Shown piece after piece: positions 16,738-24,959 of a DNA stretch of 35,645 bases. A program made the position numbers and the translations under genes. How positions within the stretch are numbered: the stretch's first letter is position 1; each line of letters starts with the position of its first letter. Below the pieces are notes generated by a model, which made no database searches, was not told the origin of the DNA, and worked only from the letters and a program-made list of their open reading frames with translations. Origin of the DNA: Gemmatimonadota bacterium (GTDB taxonomy: Bacteria; Gemmatimonadota; Gemmatimonadetes; Longimicrobiales; Gaopeijiaceae). The stretch is taken from contig JAPPGZ010000035.1 in NCBI GenBank assembly GCA_028874905.1, positions 1 through 35,645 of the forward strand. The letters run 5' to 3'.

Positions 16738-19076
16738 CCGCCTCTCCCGGGCGCCCCCGGTTCGGTCACCTCGAAGAGCATCCGCATCCCGGCCTCCAGG
16801 TGCTCGGAGATGTGGCAGTGCGCCATCCAGCTGCCGGGGTTGGTGATCTCCAGCAGGATGTCGGTGGTGGTTCCCGTCGGCAGTAGCACGGTGTCCTTCC
16901 AGGCGAGGTTCTCGTTGGGAACCCCGTTGCGGCTGAGCACCAGAAAGCGCTGGCCGTGGATGTGGAACGGGTGCTGCATGGCGTGGAAGGAGCGCCGCTC
17001 GTTGTGCAGGCGGATCTTGACGACATCCCCGACCTGGAACTGCCACGCGATGTCCATGTTCTCGAGGCCGGTCGAGGGCTCCCGCACGATCCAGCGCACC
17101 TCGGCGGACGACGAGTTCCAGTTCATCATCGGCATCGTCCCGCTCCACTCCACCGGGTGGAAGTAGGCGGAATCGAAGCGCATGAGCCGATCCACGACGA
17201 ACGGGATGCCCGTGGCCTCCAGGGTGAAGGTGAGTTCGTGGTCGATAGGGTCGTCGAAGTGCTCGCGCAGGAGGGCGATCTCGCGTGCGGCGGGGAGATT
17301 GGTGCGCAGGGTGTCGAAGGCGGGTGACGCGGGTGAGGGCGCGGCGTCCGGCCGGGTGGCCACCCGCACCACACCCAGCCTGTCCGTCTCCTGGAAGAAG
17401 GCACCCGCCAGGTGGTCGATCCCCTGGACGCGGTTGACCAGCGCGTAGTCGCCCGGCTCCTCGAAGCGCACGTGCACGATGTAGCGCTCGGCGGGGCTCA
17501 GCACGATGCTCTCGACCCACTCCTCGCGCTCGAAGGCGCCCACGTCGGTGCCGACCACCTTGATGCGGGCAGGTGGTGACTGGCTGCCGTCCTCCCCCTC
17601 CTGCTCGAACGACAGGTTGAACGTCCGCGTGTTCGACACGTTGGTCAGGTACAGGCGGATCACCTCGCCCGCGGTAGCCTCGAGCTCGTAGTCCGGCTCT
17701 CCGTTGGTGAGCATCAGGTTGCCGAAGCGCCCCATGAACGCGTGCGTGGAGCGCTCCAGACCGAAGGGCAGCGGGTCGTCGCCGGTCATGAGGAAGTCGT
17801 CCACCATGAGGAACTCTTCCCGATCCACCGGCCCGAAATAGTCGGGCTGGCGCGGCTCGACCAGCATGTTGCCGTAGAGGCCGAGGTCCTTCAGAACGTC
17901 CTCGCGGTGATGGGGATGGTACCAGTAAAGACCGGGGTCCGCGAAGTGGATCTCGTAGCGGAAGGTCTCGCCGGGTTCGACCGGTTCCTGGGTGACGCCG
18001 GGGACGCCGTCGGACGCGTTGTCGAGGCGCAGCCCGTGCCAGTGGATGGTCGTCGGCCACGCGATCGAGTTGGTGAAGTTGACGGTGATCGTGGCGGCTT
18101 CGGGCACGTGCAGCAGCGGTCCCGGGTACTGGCCGTTGAAGCCGTACATGACGTAGTCGCGGCTGCGGATGCGGCGCCGCACCAGCCCCGCCTCGAGGTC
18201 GATCTCGTCGCCGTCGCCGAGCTGGATCACGTCACGGGGCTGCGCGAGGGGCAGCGTGGCGGGATCGACGCCCGCGCCGGGCAGGAAGGGGGCGGCGGTG
18301 GGTGGGTCCAGCGCCATGAGCGCTGGGAACATCGTGAGGCCGGGCATCATGGAGGGGCGGGGCCAGGGACCGTCGGCCATGCCCGCGTCCATTCCGGCAT
18401 GCCCGTGACCCGCCATGGCCCCGCGGTCCGCGGCCGAATCCGCCATGGCCATGCCCGCCATTCCGGGGCCGCTTCCGCCCGCCCCCGCCCCGATGATGTA
18501 CTCCTGCAGGTCGGGTGGCGACATGCGGGCGCTGGGCGAGGTCGCGCGCAGTAGCAGCCGTCCCTCCCACTCGGGGGCATCGGGGCGCGGCTCCGCCGTG
18601 ACCAGGATCATGAACTTGTTGAGGCTGACCTCGCCGACGCTGCGGGTGCCGTTCGAGACGGGGCCGAGGTTGATGACCGTGTCGAAGAGGGGAGTCGCCA
18701 GCCACGCGACGATGTGGTCGTAGTCGCCGAGGGTGGCGGGGTCGGGGAGGCCGTCGAGCGTTAGGATTCCCTCGTACAGGTGATTTCCGGCGGCGTTTAC
18801 CGCGACGCCGAAGGGCGAGTGGGGTGTCCGCAGTTCGAGGTGCCCCGACATGCCCTCGAGACCGGGCCTTGCAGTGAGGAAGACGCAGTAGAGGTCGCGG
18901 CTGGGGGTGAGCGTCGCGCCGGCGGGCGGGGGGCTGTCTTGGCAGGGTGAGCTGACGGCGTAGGCAGCGGTCGGTTCTTGAGCGGTTACGCCCGAGCCGA
19001 CAACCCTGACCGCCACCGCCGCGGTCGCCACGCCGACCGCGATTGCCGCCGCACGTCTCCCGTTACGCGAGCGCAT
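16734..19076 (-). CDS. Secreted multicopper oxidase with Met/His-rich insert
   Basis: A 780-residue protein with a signal peptide of about 32 residues. The four copper-binding motifs are intact: H345-W-H347-G, W385-Y-H387-P-H389, H702-P-F-H705-I-H707-G, and H753-C754-H755-I-S-E-H759. M764 follows as axial ligand of the type 1 site. The N-terminal 230 residues or so are an extra domain with a CHRD-like look (G-N-H-L-Y-E-G-I-L-T-L, then repeated beta segments). They lead into a stretch of Met, His and Gly at about 199-230 resembling the metal-recruiting segments of CueO/CopA-type oxidases. Likely roles are copper or manganese oxidation/detoxification or oxidation of phenolics in the periplasm. 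The start ATG lies 14 bases inside the end of the upstream PIN gene. No copper chaperone is nearby. Confidence 0.88.
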   Translation of the reverse strand: MRSRNGRRAAAIAVGVATAAVAVRVVGSGVTAQEPTAAYAVSSPCQDSPPPAGATLTPSRDLYCVFLTARPGLEGMSGHLELRTPHSPFGVAVNAAGNHLYEGILTLDGLPDPATLGDYDHIVAWLATPLFDTVINLGPVSNGTRSVGEVSLNKFMILVTAEPRPDAPEWEGRLLLRATSPSARMSPPDLQEYIIGAGAGGSGPGMAGMAMADSAADRGAMAGHGHAGMDAGMADGPWPRPSMMPGLTMFPALMALDPPTAAPFLPGAGVDPATLPLAQPRDVIQLGDGDEIDLEAGLVRRRIRSRDYVMYGFNGQYPGPLLHVPEAATITVNFTNSIAWPTTIHWHGLRLDNASDGVPGVTQEPVEPGETFRYEIHFADPGLYWYHPHHREDVLKDLGLYGNMLVEPRQPDYFGPVDREEFLMVDDFLMTGDDPLPFGLERSTHAFMGRFGNLMLTNGEPDYELEATAGEVIRLYLTNVSNTRTFNLSFEQEGEDGSQSPPARIKVVGTDVGAFEREEWVESIVLSPAERYIVHVRFEEPGDYALVNRVQGIDHLAGAFFQETDRLGVVRVATRPDAAPSPASPAFDTLRTNLPAAREIALLREHFDDPIDHELTFTLEATGIPFVVDRLMRFDSAYFHPVEWSGTMPMMNWNSSSAEVRWIVREPSTGLENMDIAWQFQVGDVVKIRLHNERRSFHAMQHPFHIHGQRFLVLSRNGVPNENLAWKDTVLLPTGTTTDILLEITNPGSWMAHCHISEHLEAGMRMLFEVTEPGAPGRGG

Positions 19077-19500
19077 CGTCCCACGGATTGATCACGGCGA
19101 TACCCGTGTTGCGAAAGTCGCGCGTGTTGCGCGTGACGAGCGCCAGCCCGCGGTTCGCCGCCGTTCCGGCAAGCATCGCGTCCGGCAAATGGCTGTCCAG
19201 GGGCTCTCCCAGCCGTCGCTTGTCCTCCATGATGCGGGCACACTCCTCGGCATCGGCCGCTGTCCAATCGAGCACACGGTCTTCGAAGATCAGCGTCATG
19301 ATGTTGCGGAATCGTCGTCCGAGATCGTCTCGACGCGGGTCACGGGCGAGACTCCGGATGCCGTTTAGAATCTCCAATACCGTGATCGCGCTGACATGAA
19401 GTCCCCCGCCACCGGCGCTGTCCAGGAACCGCGCGACCCTCGGCTCCGGGTGGGGTCGCATCATCTCCGAGACGACATTCGTGTCGAGCAGCCACGACAC
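19063..19500 (-). CDS. PIN-domain toxin (FitB/VapC-like)
   Basis: A 145-residue protein with the PIN acidic residues D6 (L-L-D-T-N-V-V-S-E), E43 (V-L-E-I-L-N-G-I), D107 (L-P-D-A-M-L-A-G-T-A) and N125/D128 (T-R-N-T-R-D-F). The L-D-T-N-V-V-S-E opening and the G-L-A-L-V-T-R-N ending are typical of FitB-type toxins. It starts 5 bases after the stop of the antitoxin gene. Its tail overlaps the start of the multicopper oxidase by 14 bases, so some oxidase translation might depend on toxin-operon mRNA. The likely activity is metal-dependent RNase. Confidence 0.9.
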   Translation of the reverse strand: MSWLLDTNVVSEMMRPHPEPRVARFLDSAGGGGLHVSAITVLEILNGIRSLARDPRRDDLGRRFRNIMTLIFEDRVLDWTAADAEECARIMEDKRRLGEPLDSHLPDAMLAGTAANRGLALVTRNTRDFRNTGIAVINPWDDALA

Positions 19501-19505
19501 CGCCG

Positions 19506-19757
19506 CTACTCCCCGTCCCGGAACTGGACCGCCCTGTAGCCGTAACCCCGGGTCGCGGGAAGTTCGACGCCATGCTCGGGACCGAAATGGCGACGAAACG
19601 CCTCGGACGGTTTGACGCGACCTGGAGATCTCTCACGTTCTTCGCGAATGAGCCGACGGACGAACTCCTCCATGGAGATACCGGCACGGTGCGCCTCGCG
19701 CCTCAGCCAGGCCTTGTCATCCGGGCGGATCCGGCGAACTGTGATCGTGGAACCCAT
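19506..19757 (-). CDS. FitA-like RHH antitoxin
   Basis: I take the ATG at 19757, with GGAAGGG about 10 bases upstream; a TTG at 19781 would add 8 residues. The 83-residue product starts M-G-S-T-I-T-V-R-R-I and carries a ribbon-helix-helix pattern. The helices follow with A-W-L-R-R-E-A-H-R-A-G-I-S-M-E-E-F, the classic FitA/StbC arrangement, and a C-terminal tail would bind the toxin. It lies 5 bases before the PIN toxin gene and downstream of a palindromic promoter. Confidence 0.82.
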   Translation of the reverse strand: MGSTITVRRIRPDDKAWLRREAHRAGISMEEFVRRLIREERERSPGRVKPSEAFRRHFGPEHGVELPATRGYGYRAVQFRDGE

Positions 19758-19814
19758 GGACGCGGTGCCCTTCCGCTTCAAGACGCGTATACCGGGCGAA
19801 TCCGGTGCTTGGAC

Positions 19815-19843
19815 AATGTAATGCTAGCATTTTGCGCTAGCAA
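19815..19843 (-). promoter_or_regulatory. Promoter with embedded palindromic operator for the FitAB-like module
   Basis: Read on the minus strand, TTGCTA (19838-19843) and TACATT (19815-19820) are spaced by exactly 17 bases, a plausible sigma-70-like promoter. Within the spacer lies the 12-base perfect palindrome AATGCTAGCATT (19820-19831). TGCTAGC (19822-19828) and GCTAGCA (19836-19842) form an inverted repeat around 7 bases, with the second arm on the -35 box. FitA-type antitoxins are known to bind TGCTA-like inverted repeats, so autoregulation is likely. Confidence 0.6.
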
Positions 19844-19890
19844 TCAGCGATAGCCGCGTGACGCGCGGCGGCCCGGCCGCGCTCCATTTC

Positions 19891-20850
19891 CTACAACCCC
19901 GCCTGCTCGGCCACGTACCGCGCTGCCTCCAGATGCGTCGCGAACCAGACCCGGTCGTGTCCCTTGATGTACTCGATCAGCTCTTCCAGCACCACGATGC
20001 GCGACCGATGCCCGATCACATGCGGGTGCATGGTCAACAGGAACATCGTGCCTTCCTCGTAGGCGCCGTCGAAGTCGTCCTTCCACACCTCGAGCACATC
20101 GCGCGGATGCGAGTAGCTGGCGCCGCGCGGGTTGAAGACTGGCGCATCGTCCATGATCCACTCGACGGGCAACTCGACCATTCCGGTGGGTTCGCCGTGC
20201 GCGTTGATTTCGTAGGGACGGTCGTCGGCCATGAGCGACGAATCGTAGAAAAAGCCCATGTCCCGGATGATGTCCAGGGTGTTGGGGCTGAAGTTCCAGG
20301 ACGGGGCACGGTAACCCAGCGGGCGTGTGCCGGTGACCTCGGTCATGTAGTCGACGGCTCGCTCCAGGAGGGCGCGCTCGGTTTCGGCGTCGAGGCTGGA
20401 GTTGAGCTCGTGGATCCAGCCGTGGATCGCGAACTCGTGGTGTCCCGCGGCCTGGATTACGTCGATCTGGTGGGGGTTGAGAACGAGGCTGACCGCAGGG
20501 ATGAAGAAGGAGGCCGGGATGCCCTCGCGGTCGAGCAGGTCGACCACGCGGGGCAGCGCGACGCGGGCGCCGTACTGTCCCTGCGACAGGGAGCCGACCG
20601 TGGCGTCGCCGTAGCGCAGGCCAAGGACGGTTTCGTTGTCGACGTCGAAGGACAGCAGGACCGCGACGCGGGCGCCGTCGGGCCATGAGTCGGGCTGGAG
20701 GCTGCGGCCCGCCCGCACCGCGGCCACGGTCTCCATGACCCGCTCATCGGACCAGCGCCAGCCGGGCTCGTTCTCCGCACTCTCCGGGGGAGCCGGCTGG
20801 CAGGCCCACATGGCAACGGTCGCCGCGAGCAGAACGCCGCGCTTGTTCAT
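19891..20850 (-). CDS. Polysaccharide deacetylase-family lipoprotein (PuuE/PgdA-like)
   Basis: The ATG at 20850 overlaps the preceding stop (ATGA). The 319-residue product has a short signal with possible lipobox Cys17. The NodB-type catalytic core shows S-F-D69-V-D-N-E, the metal-binding H143 and H147 in A-I-H-G-W-I-H-E-L, R181 in Y-R-A-P-S-W-N-F-S, and a late M-H-P-H-V-I-G-H. The R-A-P-S-W-N-F-S motif and overall size are closest to the allantoinase PuuE/Helicobacter PgdA branch. Possible substrates are therefore acetylated sugars or cyclic imides, and the specific one is open. It is the last gene of the tightly coupled set with the YVTN propeller and LVIVD protein. Confidence 0.87.
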   Translation of the reverse strand: MNKRGVLLAATVAMWACQPAPPESAENEPGWRWSDERVMETVAAVRAGRSLQPDSWPDGARVAVLLSFDVDNETVLGLRYGDATVGSLSQGQYGARVALPRVVDLLDREGIPASFFIPAVSLVLNPHQIDVIQAAGHHEFAIHGWIHELNSSLDAETERALLERAVDYMTEVTGTRPLGYRAPSWNFSPNTLDIIRDMGFFYDSSLMADDRPYEINAHGEPTGMVELPVEWIMDDAPVFNPRGASYSHPRDVLEVWKDDFDGAYEEGTMFLLTMHPHVIGHRSRIVVLEELIEYIKGHDRVWFATHLEAARYVAEQAGL

Positions 20851-21974
20851 CCTTCCATCCTCCATAGAGCGATTCCTCCGGCCTGTTTGCCGATCTCGGC
20901 GGACGCAACGCGGGTGCCGGACGCGATCTCGATGACTTCCACGGTGCCCGGATCGCCGCCGATTCCCTCGACGGACACGATGGCGTAACGGCCGTCGGGG
21001 GTAGCGACGACGCCGTGCGTGACGCGCATCTCCGAGTCTATGAGGTGAAGCAGTTCGCCCGAGTCGACGTCCCAGATGCCCAGCTTCGCGCTTCCCTTCA
21101 GGGTGGCGAGGAGCATGGAGCCGTCGGGCGTCAGGTCGAGGTTGTAGGGTGCCCCCGGGGCCTCCATACGCCGCGTGATTCGCCACTGCGCGAGGTCGAT
21201 CTCGAGGATCGCGTCGCCCTTGTTGCAGGGGACGAAGACGCGCGTGCCGTCCGGATGGGGGGTGGTCCAGGTAGGGGAGCAATCCCGGCCGGGCGGTGCC
21301 ATGGCCATGTGCCCCTCCATCGGCGCGTGTGCGGGCTCGTTGGCGATGAGGTCGAGGCGCCGGGTCACGTCGAGGGTGGCGCCGTCGATCTCGACGAGCT
21401 GGTTGTCCATCATGCACGCCGAATAGTGCTTCGAGCCGTCGGCATTGAAGCGGGAACCGTGCGGCATCGTGCAGGTGACTACGTCCGCGATCGGGAACAT
21501 GGTCTCGAGGTCGACGATCGTGACGGTCGAGGGGATATGGTCGCCGTGGAAGTTCGCGTTGACGGCGAGGGCCAGGGCACCGTGCGGTGGGATGGCGATC
21601 GTGGCCGGGAACAGGCCGAGGTCGGCGACGCCCACGATGGTGTCGGACACCGTCTCGTACTTGACCAGGCGGCCGTTCGGGAAGCCGTGTCCCAGCGTGA
21701 GGTACCAGTACTCGCCCGCCGGGTCCATGGCGAGGCCGTGCGGCGCCTCGATCTCGGCCGCGAGCCATCCGGTGATGATGGTCTTCTCGACGACAAGGTC
21801 GCCGCCGGCGTCGTAGCGCAGCAGGGAGACTTCGTCCTCTGACTCGGCGGCCACGTAGACCCAGTAGGACTGGGCGGCGGCCTGACGGTACGCCCCCAGG
21901 GCCGTCAGCGCGACTGCGGCCAGTGCGGCCCTGGCCAGTACCAGCGCGGCCGAATGACCGGCCCTCCTGGTCAC
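20847..21974 (-). CDS. Secreted YVTN/cytochrome D1-like beta-propeller
   Basis: The start is taken as GTG at 21974, which overlaps the stop of the LVIVD gene (GTGA). It is followed by a signal peptide ending A-A-A-Q at about residue 35. The 375-residue product consists of seven or so blades with motifs such as P-H-G-L-A-M-D-P, H-P-D-G-T-R-V-F-V-P, P-Y-N-L-D-L-T-P-D-G-S and G-V-V-A-T-P-D-G-R-Y-A-I-V-S. Blade cores contain several conserved His and Cys (C-T-M-P-H-G-S-R; H-Y-S-A-C-M-M). No heme motif (CxxCH) is present. Such propellers are usually binding or sensor scaffolds. A longer frame runs upstream of the GTG but only through antisense-like Arg/Gly/Pro sequence inside the neighbour, so I reject it. 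Confidence 0.85.
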   Translation of the reverse strand: MTRRAGHSAALVLARAALAAVALTALGAYRQAAAQSYWVYVAAESEDEVSLLRYDAGGDLVVEKTIITGWLAAEIEAPHGLAMDPAGEYWYLTLGHGFPNGRLVKYETVSDTIVGVADLGLFPATIAIPPHGALALAVNANFHGDHIPSTVTIVDLETMFPIADVVTCTMPHGSRFNADGSKHYSACMMDNQLVEIDGATLDVTRRLDLIANEPAHAPMEGHMAMAPPGRDCSPTWTTPHPDGTRVFVPCNKGDAILEIDLAQWRITRRMEAPGAPYNLDLTPDGSMLLATLKGSAKLGIWDVDSGELLHLIDSEMRVTHGVVATPDGRYAIVSVEGIGGDPGTVEVIEIASGTRVASAEIGKQAGGIALWRMEG

Positions 21975-23962
21975 GGAATCAGCGTCCGCCGCGGCTGCAG
22001 CTTCACCGCCCACATGCCCGAGAAGTACTCGGCGAAGAACAGGTTGCCCTTGTGGATCTGCGGTCCCCACGTGAAGGGGGCGTTGGCCACCACGCCGTCG
22101 GGATCGTAGGACTTGTACACGGCGATCTCGCGGCCCTGGTGGTACAGGTTGCCCTTCAGTTCGCCCGAGATATCGAGCGCGCGCAGCCCGCCCTGGTAGA
22201 ACGCCGCATACAGGCGGTCGCCGTCGATCCACATGTTGTGCGACCCGGCCTCGGGGATTTCGTAGCGCGCCACCTCTTCCGGGTTCTCGGGGTCGGTGAA
22301 GTCGACCACGTGGATGTAGCCGGCCATGAACTCCGGGGTGCGGCCGTCCTCCTGGCCGTCGAAGGCGGGCGCCCCGATCTCGTCGCCCATGAAGATGTAG
22401 AACTTCCCCGTGGGGCTCCGGTACGGGAACGCCGCGTGGGTGGCACCCCCGATGTCGCGGAAGCGTGCGATCTCCACCGGGTTCTCCGGGCTGCCGCCCC
22501 TGTCGCCGCCACCCACGTCGATGACCGCGACGCCGTCGTTCCAGTTCGACGTATAGGCGATCCCGTCCACGATCCAGATGTCGTGGATGGCGTGACCGGG
22601 CGTGTCGAGCTCGAAGCGGCCCACGCGGTGCGGGTTCGCCGGGTCTTCGATGTTGATCACGTCGAAGCGGATCCCGTTGTTCACCGCGTACACGTGGTCG
22701 TCATAAATGAAGAGGTTGTGCACGCCCCCGGTGAGCTCGTCGTCGTAGGTGGAGATGATCTCGATGTTGCGCGGGTCGGTGCAGTCCACGATGACGATCC
22801 CGTTGCGCCGGTTGGACGCGCCCTCGCGCGAGATCACGCAGAGCTCGCCGTCCTCCGAGACCTTGACGTCGTTGGTCGTGCGGGCATCGACGATGAGCGA
22901 ATCGGTCAGCACCGGGCTCGCGGGGTCGGTCACATCCCACCAGTACGTGCTGCCGTGGCCGCTGTGCGTGCCCGTGATCGCGTAGTCGCGGCCATCGACG
23001 CCCTCCCAGACCCAGAGATCGGAGGTGGACACGTTGCGCACCGGCGCGTGGCCGACCAGCTGCACCTCCTCGGCAACGTGCCGCGGCAGGATCTCGACCG
23101 TGGCGTGCGCGGTCTGGCCCGGGACGGTTGCCGTGACGGTGTAGACACCCGGCTTGTAGGCCACGAAGCGGCCCTGGTTGTCGACCTCGGCCGGCGGGAA
23201 GTCGGCGGTGGCGATGACGTCGGGGTCGGAGATCAGCCCGAAGGTGACGGGGATGTCGGCCACGGTGCCGCCGCCCGCGCCGGAGGCGGTGGCCGCGAAG
23301 TGGATGACGTCGCCGGTCCGTCCGCGGGCCTGGCTGGCCTCCACGGCCATGGCCGTGACCGGGTTGTCCGTGACTTGATAGGTAATCCGGCCGACAACGC
23401 CCTCCGCGGTGGCCGAAAGCGTCACCTCGCCCGGCGCGTGCGCCGAGAAGACCCCGAACCGGTCGACCGTGGCCACGGACTCGTCCGAGGTGCTCCAGGC
23501 GACGGGCACGTCGCGCGCGTCGTCGGCCTGGTCGATCACGGTTGCCTTGTGGCGCATCGTGACGCCCACGTAGTAGCGCCCGCCGTCCTGCGAGATCTCG
23601 ATGCGGTCGAGCGGCGGGAAGGCGACGGTGACCGTCATTGTGCCGCTGATCCGTGTCGGGCCCAGCGCACGCGCCATCACTTCGAACTCTCCGCCCTTGA
23701 ACGCCTCGATCTCGCCGGTGGTGCGGTTGACGGCCAGACTGCCGCGCCCGCCGCGGGAGAAATAGAGGAAGGGCACCTCGACAACGTTGCCGGCGGCGTC
23801 GTAGGCGATGGCCGAAACGGAGGCCGTCTCGCCGACCTCAAGGGAGAGCGTGGCGGGGCTGACTTCCACCCGCGCGACTTCCTGGGCGGCGGCCTGCGGC
23901 GTGACGAGGGCCGCGAGCGCCAGGATCATGATGGCGGGCCGGATGCTGCTGCGTGTCTTCAT
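21971..23962 (-). CDS. Secreted Big_2 and LVIVD-repeat propeller protein
   Basis: The ATG at 23962 has GAGGAAA 8 bases upstream and a signal peptide of about 26 residues. The first 320 residues or so hold about three bacterial Ig-like (Big_2-type) domains, recognisable by V-E-V-S-P-A-T-L-S-L-E-V-G and W-S-T-S-D-E-S-V-A-T-V. The remainder is a propeller of LVIVD-type repeats: W-W-D-V-T-D-P-A-S-P, V-D-C-T-D-P-R-N, D-V-I-N-I-E-D-P-A-N-P, V-V-D-F-T-D-P-E-N-P and A-L-D-I-S. These alternate with H-x-x-F/W motifs (G-V-H-N-L-F, H-A-I-H-D-I-W, S-H-N-M-W). The function of LVIVD proteins is not established; surface location and ligand binding are likely. It is the first gene of the coupled three-gene set. 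Confidence 0.86.
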   Translation of the reverse strand: MKTRSSIRPAIMILALAALVTPQAAAQEVARVEVSPATLSLEVGETASVSAIAYDAAGNVVEVPFLYFSRGGRGSLAVNRTTGEIEAFKGGEFEVMARALGPTRISGTMTVTVAFPPLDRIEISQDGGRYYVGVTMRHKATVIDQADDARDVPVAWSTSDESVATVDRFGVFSAHAPGEVTLSATAEGVVGRITYQVTDNPVTAMAVEASQARGRTGDVIHFAATASGAGGGTVADIPVTFGLISDPDVIATADFPPAEVDNQGRFVAYKPGVYTVTATVPGQTAHATVEILPRHVAEEVQLVGHAPVRNVSTSDLWVWEGVDGRDYAITGTHSGHGSTYWWDVTDPASPVLTDSLIVDARTTNDVKVSEDGELCVISREGASNRRNGIVIVDCTDPRNIEIISTYDDELTGGVHNLFIYDDHVYAVNNGIRFDVINIEDPANPHRVGRFELDTPGHAIHDIWIVDGIAYTSNWNDGVAVIDVGGGDRGGSPENPVEIARFRDIGGATHAAFPYRSPTGKFYIFMGDEIGAPAFDGQEDGRTPEFMAGYIHVVDFTDPENPEEVARYEIPEAGSHNMWIDGDRLYAAFYQGGLRALDISGELKGNLYHQGREIAVYKSYDPDGVVANAPFTWGPQIHKGNLFFAEYFSGMWAVKLQPRRTLIP

Positions 23963-24098
23963 GGCGTGGGTTTCCTCACTGCGGTGTTGCGTTTTCCTGC
24001 GTCGTTGCGTCGGGTCCGTGGCCAGGTGGACACGGCGAGGGAAAGATTGGCGATGGTCAGGCAAGGGCGCAACGGAAGCGCGGTCTGCAAGCTCCGCC

Positions 24099-24122
24099 GG
24101 GCATGGCTGGGCGACCATGCCC
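24099..24122 (-). terminator. Perfect 8-bp stem-loop after the HD-domain gene
   Basis: GGGCATGG (24099-24106) and CCATGCCC (24115-24122) form a perfect stem with an 8-base loop, 22-45 bases downstream of the HD-domain gene stop. No T-tract follows, so it may act as a weak terminator, processing site or attenuator between the HD gene and the LVIVD operon. Confidence 0.4.
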
Positions 24123-24143
24123 TTCCGGGACGGGTAGTCCCCC

Positions 24144-24959
24144 CTACAGCGGCCTGTTCGGGAACGCGATGGTGCGCCACATGTGCGCGACCGGGCTGTT
24201 GTCGTAGCCCAGCCCTTCCTTCGGCTGCTTGAACTGGCGCCCGATGATGTCGGTGAACTCGTTGATGTCGACGTCCATGTCGTCCTGGAACGCGTAGGTG
24301 TCGTTCACCGTGATCAGTCGCGCCTCGCCGTACCAGCGGTGGTTGCGCGCGTACTCGTAGGCCTGCTTGATGTAGGGCTCCGGCACGTAATCGTGCCCGA
24401 AGATGCGGTTGTACATCTCCGGATACTCGTACCCGTACTCCTCATCCGGGTAGAAGCGCAGCGCGGCGTGGTAGCGAATGCCCCAGGCGATGCGCTCGTC
24501 CACGTAGGGCTCGACGAGCTGGGCGCCCCACCAGCCGTGGTCGACCTTGATCAGGTTCAAGACCACGTCGTGCATCAGGCACGCGAAGACGGTGCGCTCG
24601 GGCTGTCCCGTCCTGAGCGCGTGCGTGGCGCTCTGCAGAACGTGGTTGGCGGGCGCGAAGCGCAGCTTGAAGAAGTCGAGCACCGTCGGCTTGTCGGGCA
24701 GCGGCGGGAACTCGTCCTCCCGCGGCATGAAGAGACGTCCGGTGCCGCGCGGCGACCGCGCCTCCTGCTCCTCCAGCTCCTCAAGGGTGATAATGGAGCC
24801 GGCCTCCCCGTCCAATTCCGCGCGCCGGGCGGCGATCTTCTTGTCCAACTCCTCTTCCATGTAGTGCTCGAGTTCCTCCGCCTTGTCCTCGTGAGACATG
24901 GCGGCAAGAGCACCCGCGGGGATAGTTGCGAGGAAGGTCTTACGATCGACTTCCACCAT
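24144..24959 (-). CDS. HD-domain metal-dependent protein (possible diiron oxygenase or hydrolase)
   Basis: A 271-residue protein. The start shows D-R-K-T-F-L-A-T-I-P-A-G-A-L, a weak Tat-like or degenerate signal without the second Arg. Residues 25-85 are charged and helical with many Glu/Lys. The core (about 90-200) carries an HD-superfamily pattern: H106/H113, H130-D131 in C-L-M-H-D, H141 in V-D-H-G-W-W-G, and H164 in R-Y-H-A-A-L. A final acidic region follows (D-D-M-D-V-D). The extra His residues after HD and the D-H-G-W-G segment recall the PhnZ/myo-inositol oxygenase branch, which uses a mixed-valent diiron site. This is inference; a phosphohydrolase is also possible. It is upstream of, and may be co-expressed with, the LVIVD operon. 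Confidence 0.68.
   Translation of the reverse strand: MVEVDRKTFLATIPAGALAAMSHEDKAEELEHYMEEELDKKIAARRAELDGEAGSIITLEELEEQEARSPRGTGRLFMPREDEFPPLPDKPTVLDFFKLRFAPANHVLQSATHALRTGQPERTVFACLMHDVVLNLIKVDHGWWGAQLVEPYVDERIAWGIRYHAALRFYPDEEYGYEYPEMYNRIFGHDYVPEPYIKQAYEYARNHRWYGEARLITVNDTYAFQDDMDVDINEFTDIIGRQFKQPKEGLGYDNSPVAHMWRTIAFPNRPL

Noticed and set aside
20851..21768. Extended N-terminus of 306 residues for the polysaccharide deacetylase
   Set aside because: It is Arg/Pro-rich shadow sequence inside the YVTN gene. The ATG at 20850 with its signal peptide is the true start.
21975..22232. Extended N-terminus for the YVTN propeller gene
   Set aside because: It overlaps the LVIVD coding sequence by 260 bases and lacks a signal peptide. 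The GTG at 21974 gives both coupling and a normal signal.
21923..24232. A 769-codon plus-strand open frame
   Set aside because: It is antisense to the LVIVD gene, and its composition is that of a reverse-strand shadow.
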